Of a stretch of 64,000 nt of DNA, positions 1 to 7,235 are shown in pieces. The translations under genes and the position numbers were made by a program. The DNA lies in assembly GCF_012910955.1 (NCBI RefSeq), contig NZ_WTVQ01000005.1:114220-178219 (forward strand), given 5' to 3'. The notes under the pieces are model-generated. The model made no database searches. It was given only the letters and a program-made list of their open reading frames with translations, and was not told the origin of the DNA. How positions within the stretch are numbered: position 1 is the stretch's first letter; every line of letters starts with the position of its first letter. This DNA comes from Aromatoleum diolicum (GTDB lineage: Bacteria; Pseudomonadota; Gammaproteobacteria; Burkholderiales; Rhodocyclaceae).

Positions 1-28
1 GTCCCGGGAAAACCAGAGCAAAAGCCAT
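1..28 (-). CDS. fabD: malonyl-CoA:ACP transacylase, N-terminal fragment cut by window edge
   Basis: Only the first nine codons are in the window, reading MAFALVFPG, which matches the usual N-terminus of FabD just before its GQGSQ motif. The ATG lies 17 bases downstream of the fabH stop on the same strand, with an AGG-type ribosome site in the gap. FabD loads malonyl groups onto acyl carrier protein, and plsX-fabH-fabD is the standard order in proteobacteria. The identification depends on a short peptide plus this context. Confidence 0.75.
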
Positions 29-45
29 CGTTTACCTATCCTGTA

Positions 46-1011
46 TCAGAATTGGAGCAACACTGCGCCCCAAGTGAAACCACCGCCCACGCCTTCGACG
101 ATGAGTCGCTGTCCCGCACGAATGCGGCCATCGCGCACTGCCAGGTCGAGCGCCAGGGGAATCGACGCAGCCGAGGTATTGCCGTGGCGATCGACTGTGG
201 CAATCACCTTTTCCATTGGCACACCCAGACGCTTGGCGGTCGCTTGAATGATGCGCACGTTCGCCTGATGGGGAATCAGCCAGTCGACTGCTTCAACGGA
301 CATACCCGCCTGGTCAAGGACTTCCAGCGCGACGTCACCGAGCACCTTTACCGCAAATTTGAACACGGCCTGCCCATCCATGCGCAGGAACGGATCCCCG
401 ACGATCTGTCCGGCGGCGACACCGCCCGGCACACAAAGAATCGGGTGATGACTTCCGTCCGCATGCAGGGCACTCGCGAGCACGCCCGGCGTCTCGGCAG
501 CTTCAAGCACCACGGCGCCGGCGCCATCGCCAAACAGCACGCAAGTGCCGCGATCGGACCAGTCAAGAATGCGAGAAAACACCTCCGCCCCGACCACCAA
601 TGCGCGTTTGTGACTGCCGGACCGGATGAATTTTTCGGCGATGGTCAGACCATAGACGAATCCGGAACACACCGCCTGCACGTCGAATGCGGCCGCGCCA
701 TTGCGGATACCCAGCTTTGACTGCAGCAGTGCCGCGGTGCTCGGAAAGATGCAATCCGGCGTGGACGTCGCAACAATGATCAGGTCGATATCGTCGGGGG
801 CAACGCCCGCCGCATCGAGCGCGCGGAGACTTGCCGCATGGGCGAGATCGCTTGCCGACATGTCAGCCGACGCGAGATGCCGGCTGCGGATCCCGGTACG
901 CTCGACGATCCATTGGTCCGAGGTATCGATCCCGCGCGCAACGAGATCGTCGTTGCTCACCGGTTCACCCGGCAGGAAACTGCCAGTGCCGGCAATCCGT
1001 GCATAAATCAT
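46..1011 (-). CDS. fabH: beta-ketoacyl-ACP synthase III
   Basis: The 321-residue protein is FabH, the condensing enzyme that starts type II fatty-acid synthesis by joining acetyl-CoA to malonyl-ACP in the cytoplasm. The catalytic triad is visible: Cys115 in AVCSGFVYG, His248 in PHQANVRII and Asn278 in HGNTSAAS. The ERTGI segment near residue 37 and the C-terminal GVGGGFTWG are also family signatures. Its ATG overlaps the plsX stop by four bases (ATGA), so the two are probably translationally coupled. Length is normal for the family. Confidence 0.97.
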   Translation of the reverse strand: MIYARIAGTGSFLPGEPVSNDDLVARGIDTSDQWIVERTGIRSRHLASADMSASDLAHAASLRALDAAGVAPDDIDLIIVATSTPDCIFPSTAALLQSKLGIRNGAAAFDVQAVCSGFVYGLTIAEKFIRSGSHKRALVVGAEVFSRILDWSDRGTCVLFGDGAGAVVLEAAETPGVLASALHADGSHHPILCVPGGVAAGQIVGDPFLRMDGQAVFKFAVKVLGDVALEVLDQAGMSVEAVDWLIPHQANVRIIQATAKRLGVPMEKVIATVDRHGNTSAASIPLALDLAVRDGRIRAGQRLIVEGVGGGFTWGAVLLQF

Positions 1012-2021
1012 GCTGCGACCCCCATTGCCGTCATGCGTTCAGAAATACGTTCGATGAGGCGATTCGACGCGGCCTCGGCGGCGCGATGAATGGCTTGCTC
1101 GAAGGCAAACGCATCGGCAGAACCATGACTCTTCACCACAACGCCGCGCAAGCCAAGCAGGGCGGCACCGTTGTAGCGACGATGATCGACGCGATGCTTG
1201 AACCGCTTGAGTGCGGGCATTGCGATCACCGCCATGATCTTCGTAAGCAGGTTGCGACTGAACTCTTCCCGAAGGAACGCTGCAAGCATCTGCGCCAACC
1301 CTTCGGAAGATTTCAAGGCGACGTTACCGACGAACCCATCACACACGACAACATCCGTCGTGCCCCTGTAAATGTCGTCGCCTTCCACGTTACCGTAAAA
1401 ATTCAAACCGCTGGTCTTGAGCAATTCGCCTGCGCGCTTGACCACCTCGTTGCCCTTGATCGCTTCTTCGCCGATATTCAGCAAACCGACCGAGGGGCGC
1501 TCGACGTGCTCGACCGCAGACACCAGCATCGCGCCCATGATGCCAAACTGAAGCAAGTGCTCCGGCGAGCAGTCGACATTCGCACCGAGGTCGAGTACAT
1601 ACACTTGGCCTTTACGGGTCGGCAGAATGGTGGCAATCGCCGGCCGGTCAATACCTTCCAGCGTTTTAAGGACAAATCGGGAGATCGCCATCAGCGCCCC
1701 GGTATTACCCGCCGACACAGCGGCCTGCGCCTTGCCGGCCTTGACGAGATCGATGGCGACACGCATCGACGAGTCCTTCTTGCTCCGCATCGCAATGGCG
1801 GGCGGATCGTCCATCTCCACCACCTCGGACGCGGCCTGCACGGACAAACGATCACCAAAACGGTTTCCGATCGCGGCGACCGCCTGCTCGAGCGCATCCG
1901 GCTTACCGACAAGGATGACCTTAGCTTCGGGATGGTTTTTCAAGAAAGCTTGCGCGGCTGGCACCGTCACTGACGGACCATGATCGCCACCCATGCAATC
2001 TATCGCAACGGTGACACCCAT
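1008..2021 (-). CDS. plsX: phosphate acyltransferase PlsX
   Basis: PlsX makes acyl-phosphate from acyl-ACP, the first step of the PlsX/PlsY route to phosphatidic acid. The start chosen gives [15 protein letters not shown], the invariant PlsX N-terminus. A TTG 24 bases upstream would add eight residues unlike the family, so it was not used. The family segments [10 protein letters not shown] and [11 protein letters not shown] are present. The protein is 337 residues, normal for PlsX. It lies downstream of rpmF and overlaps fabH by four bases. Confidence 0.96.
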   Translation of the reverse strand: MGVTVAIDCMGGDHGPSVTVPAAQAFLKNHPEAKVILVGKPDALEQAVAAIGNRFGDRLSVQAASEVVEMDDPPAIAMRSKKDSSMRVAIDLVKAGKAQAAVSAGNTGALMAISRFVLKTLEGIDRPAIATILPTRKGQVYVLDLGANVDCSPEHLLQFGIMGAMLVSAVEHVERPSVGLLNIGEEAIKGNEVVKRAGELLKTSGLNFYGNVEGDDIYRGTTDVVVCDGFVGNVALKSSEGLAQMLAAFLREEFSRNLLTKIMAVIAMPALKRFKHRVDHRRYNGAALLGLRGVVVKSHGSADAFAFEQAIHRAAEAASNRLIERISERMTAMGVAA

Positions 2022-2106
2022 CGGGCTCTCGCGTAGCTCAGACAAAGTTGGGAAAGAAAAAACGGCGCAGACGCACGAGGCGCCGCGCCGTCTTCAGAGG
2101 CAGGAC

Positions 2107-2286
2107 TTACTCGCCCTTGGTCTTGACGACTTTCTTGCCACGATAGACACCGCTCGGGCTGATGTGATGACGCAGATGAACCTCACCAGTGGTCGCCTCG
2201 ACGGCGAGCGGCGGGTTGGTCAGAAAATCGTGCGCACGATGCATGCCACGCTTGGAGGGGGACTTTTTGTTCTGCTGAACGGCCAT
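2107..2286 (-). CDS. rpmF: 50S ribosomal protein L32
   Basis: A 59-codon frame starts [20 protein letters not shown] and ends in a Lys-rich tail, VVKTKGE. This is the standard L32 sequence, a small protein of the large ribosomal subunit. The N-terminal KKSPSKR and the [14 protein letters not shown] segment are diagnostic. It sits between yceD and plsX on the minus strand, as in most proteobacteria, where it is co-transcribed with the lipid genes. A good ribosome site (AGGAG) precedes the ATG. No zinc-type Cys pairs are present, so it is the non-zinc form. Confidence 0.95.
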   Translation of the reverse strand: MAVQQNKKSPSKRGMHRAHDFLTNPPLAVEATTGEVHLRHHISPSGVYRGKKVVKTKGE

Positions 2287-2313
2287 GAAAAACTCCTAAT
2301 ACAAATATCGCGG

Positions 2314-2817
2314 CTAATCCGCGCTGTCAGTCCTGCGTAACTTCACAAGCGCCGCAAAAGGCGATTCCTCTGCGGCCCCGCCTTCGGGGTGCGGCGCATC
2401 ACAACTGCCATGCCGCGGTGCGATGGGCACCGCAAGCACGATTTCGTCCTCGACCAGCGCCAGCACATCCATATCCGGCGTCGCCTCGATCGCATCGAAC
2501 GCGTCTTCCTCCAGCTCTTCTTCGGGAATTGGCTGCCCGGGGCGAACCAGCTCGAACAGCGCATCAATCTGCAGCGGCCATTCCATCGACCCGAGACAAC
2601 GCTGACAGCGCGTTCCGAGCACACCAGAAATAGCAAGCCTCAGGCGCGCCTTGCGATCGATACCCTGCTCACCACGCAGACTGAAGAACACCTCGCCGGA
2701 TTGTTCCTGCAAGGCGTCCATCAGACGCGGCATGTCAGCCAGGGCAATTTTTCCCGACAAACTGCGGCCTTCGGCAGCGAACTTGAACGGATCTGGAATA
2801 ACGCTTCGTTGCGGCAT
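2314..2817 (-). CDS. yceD: YceD/DUF177 family protein
   Basis: This 167-residue protein belongs to the YceD (DUF177) family, found next to rpmF in most bacteria. Plant and bacterial members have been linked to 23S rRNA accumulation and ribosome assembly. The conserved C-x2-C pair is at CQRCLG near residue 93, followed by the acidic stretch EEELEEDAFDAIE typical of the family. The gene ends 27 bases upstream of rpmF and is probably its operon leader. Its biochemical role in this organism is not shown by sequence. Confidence 0.85.
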   Translation of the reverse strand: MPQRSVIPDPFKFAAEGRSLSGKIALADMPRLMDALQEQSGEVFFSLRGEQGIDRKARLRLAISGVLGTRCQRCLGSMEWPLQIDALFELVRPGQPIPEEELEEDAFDAIEATPDMDVLALVEDEIVLAVPIAPRHGSCDAPHPEGGAAEESPFAALVKLRRTDSAD

Positions 2818-2965
2818 AAGGGGCGCATGATATTATTTTCGGCTGACCCTGTCAAAGCACTGAAAGCCCTGTTTTCAAGGATTTGCACTGCGGGGTGCGT
2901 CTTGAGCTCTGGCGCCGACAGGTCGAAGCGACTCCCACATACGAAAGACATAACCACTGACACGC

Positions 2966-3541
2966 ATGAAACTTGTTCTCGCCTCCACCTCAAGCTACCG
3001 GCGCATGCTGCTCGAACGCTTCCAGCTATCCTTCGAGACAGCCAGCCCGCAGATCGACGAAACCCCGTTGTCGGACGAAGCGCCCCCCGCCACAGCGAAT
3101 CGGCTTGCAATCGAAAAAGCCCGCGCCGTTGCGGTGAAGTTCCCCGAGGCACTGATCATTGGCAGCGATCAGGTGGCACACATGGGAAACGAAATTTTCG
3201 GCAAACCGGGCACAAGCGAACGCGCCATCGCGCAGCTTCGCCGCATGAGCGGACAAACGGTGATATTTCATACGGCACTCGCAGTGCTCAATACGCGCAG
3301 CGGAGTCGTACAGAGCGAGAGCGTTCCCACACGCGTAAAATTCCGTGACCTGAGCGACGAGGAAATCGCGCGCTACGTGAACAAGGAGCAGCCGCTGGAT
3401 TGTGCGGGCAGCGCCAAATCCGAAGGGCTAGGCATCACCCTGCTCGACTCCCTGTCCGGAGACGACCCCACCGCACTGATCGGACTGCCGCTCATCGCGC
3501 TGTCCCGCATGCTCCGTGCGGAAGGACTGCAACTACCATGA
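2966..3541 (+). CDS. Maf-family nucleotide pyrophosphatase (YceF type)
   Basis: The 191-residue protein has the Maf N-terminus MKLVLASTSSYRR, the metal/base-binding IIGSDQVA segment near residue 68 and the C-terminal PLDCAGSAKSEGLG block. That last block fits the YceF subgroup, whose E. coli member hydrolyses m7GTP. Maf enzymes clean non-canonical nucleoside triphosphates from the pool. The gene is divergent from yceD, with 148 bases between them for both promoters, and overlaps the next gene by four bases (ATGA). The exact substrate is inferred from subgroup motifs. Confidence 0.92.
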   Translation: MKLVLASTSSYRRMLLERFQLSFETASPQIDETPLSDEAPPATANRLAIEKARAVAVKFPEALIIGSDQVAHMGNEIFGKPGTSERAIAQLRRMSGQTVIFHTALAVLNTRSGVVQSESVPTRVKFRDLSDEEIARYVNKEQPLDCAGSAKSEGLGITLLDSLSGDDPTALIGLPLIALSRMLRAEGLQLP

Positions 3542-4257
3542 CGCCGACGCCCGGAACGCTGTTCCTGGTACCCGTGAGTCTCGGCGATACGCCTTGGTCG
3601 CACTTTCTTCCGCGCGAGGTGCAGCGGATTGCTGCCACCATCCGGCACTTCGTCGTGGAAAACGCAAAGACCGCACGCGCCGAACTCAAGCGACTCGAGC
3701 ACCCAACCCCGCTGCGCGAAATTGATATCCGCGTTCTGCCAGAGCAAGACAACGCCCCCGCGCTCGACGCGTTACTGGCGCCCGCCCTGGCGGGAGACAA
3801 TATCGGACTGATGTCGGAAGCCGGCTGCCCGGCGGTCGCAGACCCGGGGGCAAGACTCGTCGCACGCGCCCATGCACTGGGAGTGCCTGTACACCCCTTG
3901 GTCGGACCGTCGTCGATTTTGCTGGCGTTGATGGCATCCGGCCTCAACGGACAGAGTTTCGCCTTCAATGGTTATCTGCCCGTAAACGATACCGAGCGCG
4001 ACGCGCGCATCCGGCAACTGGAAGATGAATCGCGACGCCTGCGGCGAACGCAGATTTTCATCGAAACCCCTTACCGCAACGAGCGCCTCTACGAGGCTCT
4101 GCTCGCTGTCTGTCGCCCCGCGACCAGGTTATGCGTCGCACGCGACCTGACAACCGGCGACGAATGGATTCACAGCCGATCCGTCGCCGAGTGGCATAAC
4201 ACATCGAAACCCGAACTTGGCAGGCGGCCCGCGCTGTTCCTGATCCTGGCTACCTGA
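3538..4257 (+). CDS. SAM-dependent methyltransferase, RsmI/tetrapyrrole-methylase fold
   Basis: This 239-residue protein has the tetrapyrrole methylase fold used by RsmI. It shows the SEAGCPAVADPGARLV block near residue 97, equivalent to SDAGTPxISDPG of RsmI, and VHPLVGPSSILLALMASGL after it. It differs enough from RsmI to be one of the paralogues usually found beside maf in betaproteobacteria, with an unproven RNA or small-molecule substrate. Translation starts inside the maf stop codon (ATGA). It is convergent with sppA. Confidence 0.8.
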   Translation: MTPTPGTLFLVPVSLGDTPWSHFLPREVQRIAATIRHFVVENAKTARAELKRLEHPTPLREIDIRVLPEQDNAPALDALLAPALAGDNIGLMSEAGCPAVADPGARLVARAHALGVPVHPLVGPSSILLALMASGLNGQSFAFNGYLPVNDTERDARIRQLEDESRRLRRTQIFIETPYRNERLYEALLAVCRPATRLCVARDLTTGDEWIHSRSVAEWHNTSKPELGRRPALFLILAT

Positions 4258-4281
4258 TCCGATAAAAACCGACCGGATCAG
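4254..4281. terminator. hairpin at convergent gene ends
   Basis: An 8-bp perfect stem (CTGATCCG / CGGATCAG) with a 12-base loop spans the stops of the plus-strand methyltransferase and the minus-strand sppA. There is no clear T-tract on either side, so it is at best a weak bidirectional terminator or an mRNA 3'-end stabiliser. Confidence 0.4.
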
Positions 4282-5228
4282 CGCAGACTGATGCGCGCTA
4301 GCGCACCCATCATGCTTTCCGCAACGTCGGCACCAAAGCGTTGCGCAAATCGCTCCGCGAGGTTACGCCGGTGCGTAAAATCGCGAACCTCCTCCACCTG
4401 GAATACGTCGCGCGCCACCGACTCGACGGTGCCATAGTCGTCGGCCAGTCCCAACGCAATGCTGCGCTCCCCGGTCCACACAAGTCCGGAGAACATTTCC
4501 GGCACCTCCTTGAGGCGAGCCCCGCGCCCCTTGCGGACGACCTCGATGAACTGCTGGTGGATCTCGCCCAGCAGGCCACGTGCGTGCGCAAGGTGATCGG
4601 GACGTTGCGGCGAAAACGGGTCAAGAAATCCCTTGCTTTCCCCCGCAGACAGCAGACGGCGCTCCACACCGAGTTTTTCCATCGTGCCTACAAAGCCGAA
4701 GCTGTCCATCAACACGCCGATGGACCCCACCAGACTTGCCTTGTCGACATAGATGTTGTCAGCTGCTACCGCAACGTAGTACCCCCCGGACGCACAGACA
4801 TCCTCGATCACCGCAACCACCTTCAAGTCCGGGCGCTTGAGGCGCAAGCGGGCAACTTCGTCGTTGATCATGCCGGCCTGCACCGGACTCCCCCCCGGGC
4901 TATTCACGCGCAGCACGACACCCCGTGCGGAGCGGTCGGCGAACGCACTCTGCAATGACGCAATCACCTGCTCCGCGCCTGCTTCGCCCCCCGCCTCGAT
5001 GACCCCGTCGATCGACACCATCGCCGCGTAGCCCTTTCCGTCCGAAAGTTTTTCCGATGGATCGGACCAATCGCCGGCCAGGTAAATCAGGAAGCTCAGA
5101 TACGCAAACCCGAGCAGTTTGAAAAAAATACCCCAGCGCCGACGGCGCCTTTGCTCAGCCAGCGACTCGAACGCCAGACGCTCCAGCACGCTACGCTCCC
5201 AATTTTCTTCACGTTTACCGCTTTCCAT
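4278..5228 (-). CDS. sppA: signal peptide peptidase SppA, S49 family
   Basis: A 316-residue inner-membrane serine protease that degrades cleaved signal peptides. After a basic N-terminus (EQRRRRRWG) there is one membrane segment at about residues 34-52. The nucleophile Ser lies in CASGGYYVAVAAD near residue 147, and the general-base Lys in AGESKGFLDPFSP near residue 200, matching the Ser/Lys dyad of the short SppA form. GSIGVLMDS lies between them. The length fits the single-domain SppA rather than the long E. coli type. It is followed by a HAD phosphatase gene upstream on the same strand. Confidence 0.93.
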   Translation of the reverse strand: MESGKREENWERSVLERLAFESLAEQRRRRRWGIFFKLLGFAYLSFLIYLAGDWSDPSEKLSDGKGYAAMVSIDGVIEAGGEAGAEQVIASLQSAFADRSARGVVLRVNSPGGSPVQAGMINDEVARLRLKRPDLKVVAVIEDVCASGGYYVAVAADNIYVDKASLVGSIGVLMDSFGFVGTMEKLGVERRLLSAGESKGFLDPFSPQRPDHLAHARGLLGEIHQQFIEVVRKGRGARLKEVPEMFSGLVWTGERSIALGLADDYGTVESVARDVFQVEEVRDFTHRRNLAERFAQRFGADVAESMMGALARISLR

Positions 5229-5246
5229 GATTCCGTCCCAAGCCCC

Positions 5247-5903
5247 TCAGGCGTTTTCCCGCAACCAAACGACGAGATCAGCCGGTATCGCGATGACACC
5301 GACTGAAGGCTCGCTTTCCAGCACCGCACGCGGATGAGCCCCGAAAGCCACCGCGAGGGCGTCAACACCTGCATTCCGGGCCATCTGCAGATCGTGTGTC
5401 GTATCTCCGACCATCAAGGTGCGATCGGGCGCGACACCCAGCTCACACATGATTTCTTCGAGCATCTCCGGATGCGGTTTCGAAAAACACTCGTCCGCAC
5501 AGCGCGTGCTATGAAAAAATCCGGTGAGCCCACTATGCTCGAGGGCACGATTGAGCCCAAGGCGACTCTTCCCGGTTGCGACGGCCAGCATGCGACCGGC
5601 TGCGGCGAGCTCCTCGATCATCTCGTACACACCCGGGAACAGGGTCAGTTCGTGGTCCTTTGACAGGTAATGATGGCGGTAGCGCTCGACCATCTTCGGA
5701 TAGTCGTGCTCCGGCAGTTCCGGCACCGCATGGCGCAGTGCATCACTCAAGCCGAGACCGATCACGTGCCTAGCGCGGGATTCCGGCGGCGCCGGCAGGT
5801 TCAGGTCGCGCGATGCCGCGATGATCGCATTTACGATCGCAGCCGCTGAATCCATCAGCGTGCCATCCCAGTCAAAAACAATCAGGTCGTAGCGATCAGC
5901 CAT
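5247..5903 (-). CDS. HAD-superfamily hydrolase, phosphoglycolate phosphatase-like
   Basis: The start chosen gives MADRYDLIVFDWDGTLMDSA, placing HAD motif I (DxDGTLxD) close to the N-terminus. Motif II is VATGKSR near residue 110, and the C-terminal motif is LMVGDTTHDLQMARNAG. Architecture and length (218 residues) fit the phosphoglycolate phosphatase/Gph-like group, but the substrate is not fixed by sequence. The gene overlaps the end of rluC by eight bases, and this rluC-HAD-sppA order is common in betaproteobacteria. Confidence 0.88.
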   Translation of the reverse strand: MADRYDLIVFDWDGTLMDSAAAIVNAIIAASRDLNLPAPPESRARHVIGLGLSDALRHAVPELPEHDYPKMVERYRHHYLSKDHELTLFPGVYEMIEELAAAGRMLAVATGKSRLGLNRALEHSGLTGFFHSTRCADECFSKPHPEMLEEIMCELGVAPDRTLMVGDTTHDLQMARNAGVDALAVAFGAHPRAVLESEPSVGVIAIPADLVVWLRENA

Positions 5904-6855
5904 GTTTGCGCGGCTCGGTGGCATCCAGATGGTCAATGAAGGATTGAAGTTCGTCAGGCAATTGCGACTGCAGCACGATTGACTCGCCCGTTAGCGGGTG
6001 CACGAAGGACAGGTGCGCCGCATGCAAGAACATCCTTTTCAGCCCCTCCTGCTCCAACGCCTTGTTGTGCGGAAAATTGCCGTACTTGTCGTCGCCACAC
6101 AACGGGAATCCGAGATGCGCGAGATGAACACGAATCTGATGCGTGCGACCGGTCTTCAGTTCCACCTCCAGCAGACTGAAACGTTGCCAGCGTCGCACCA
6201 GGCGTACGACGCTGTGCGCAACCTTGCCGTCGCTGCTTACACGTACACGCCGCTCACCTTCCGGCGTCAGGTACTTGAACAGCGGCTCCTTTACGTGCTG
6301 CAGCGGATTGGCCCAGCGTCCGGGCACCAGTGTCAGATAGCGCTTCTCGATCCGCCCCTCGCGCATCATGTCGTGTAGCGCAGTGAGCGCAGACCGCTTT
6401 TTCGCGATGATGAGCAATCCCGAGGTTTCGCGGTCGATCCGGTGCGCAAGTTCCAGCAGGCGCGCCTCCGGACGCTGGCTGCGCAACTGCTCGATGACAC
6501 CGAAGCTCACACCACTCCCACCATGGACCGCCTTACCCGAGGGCTTGTCGATCACGATCAGGGCGTCGTCCTCGTACACCACCGGCAGCGGCTTGCCGGC
6601 GGGCGCGGCAGCGGTCGCCGTTGGCGCGGCAACCCGCACCGGCGGAATGCGAATCTCGTCGCCTTCCACGAGCCGGTATGTCGGCCCGACACGCCCGCCA
6701 TTCACGCGCACCTCACCGCTGCGCAGGATGCGATAGACGTGGCTCTTCGGCACCCCTTTGCACACCCGCATGAGGTAGTTATCAATGCGCTGACCGGCAA
6801 CAGAATCGTCCGCCCGCTCGCGCCGCACCGCAATCGCTTTGCCTTGCGCCATCAT
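5896..6855 (-). CDS. rluC: 23S rRNA pseudouridine synthase RluC
   Basis: RluC makes pseudouridines at positions 955, 2504 and 2580 (E. coli numbering) of 23S rRNA. An N-terminal S4 RNA-binding domain (RIDNYLMRVCKGVPKSHVYR, about residues 22-41) is followed by the RluA-type catalytic domain. The catalytic Asp is in LAHRIDRETSGLLIIAKK, with HQIRVHLAHLGFPLCGDDKYG further on. The start is the double ATG giving MMAQGKAIAVRR; the longer frame upstream does not resemble the family. It is divergent from rne, a common arrangement. Confidence 0.93.
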   Translation of the reverse strand: MMAQGKAIAVRRERADDSVAGQRIDNYLMRVCKGVPKSHVYRILRSGEVRVNGGRVGPTYRLVEGDEIRIPPVRVAAPTATAAAPAGKPLPVVYEDDALIVIDKPSGKAVHGGSGVSFGVIEQLRSQRPEARLLELAHRIDRETSGLLIIAKKRSALTALHDMMREGRIEKRYLTLVPGRWANPLQHVKEPLFKYLTPEGERRVRVSSDGKVAHSVVRLVRRWQRFSLLEVELKTGRTHQIRVHLAHLGFPLCGDDKYGNFPHNKALEQEGLKRMFLHAAHLSFVHPLTGESIVLQSQLPDELQSFIDHLDATEPRKHG

Positions 6856-7235
6856 CCTGAAATATACTTGCCGCCGGTTGGACCCGGTTTTCGGTCGGCG
6901 CCCCCTCGCGCACTGATGCGGAGGAGGACGGACGACAATGAGCCCAGAAGAGCTCCCGGACAACCAAAACGTGCTGTCGTTGCCAAAAAAGGTACCGATG
7001 GTAACGCAATCGACAAACTTCGATCCATTTGATTGAATTTAGACGCGTAACGCACACGCAGGATCAAGCGTTCCGGCCCATGGCGGGAATGCATGAAATT
7101 CGACCAGCCGACCCATCAATGCCCATTACCGACCGGAAAAAAGTAGGCCTAACTACCCGCTCCTGATCTCGTAACAAGCGCGATGGTGCGCGCCGTTCGT
7201 CCTGCCCGTGGGTTTCGCGCGGGGGAACGACACTA
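6856..7235 (+). promoter_or_regulatory. rluC-rne intergenic region and rne leader
   Basis: These 380 bases separate rluC from the divergent rne gene and contain no convincing coding frame. In proteobacteria the rne mRNA carries a long 5' leader that RNase E itself cuts to autoregulate its level. The length and position here are consistent with that, but no conserved leader hairpin could be assigned by eye. A short GC-rich inverted repeat (GCGCG around 7180-7192) and a purine-rich site before the ATG are the only marked elements. Confidence 0.35.

Noticed and set aside
831..1973. 380-codon plus-strand frame
   Set aside because: Antisense to plsX, which has clear family motifs; no ribosome site.
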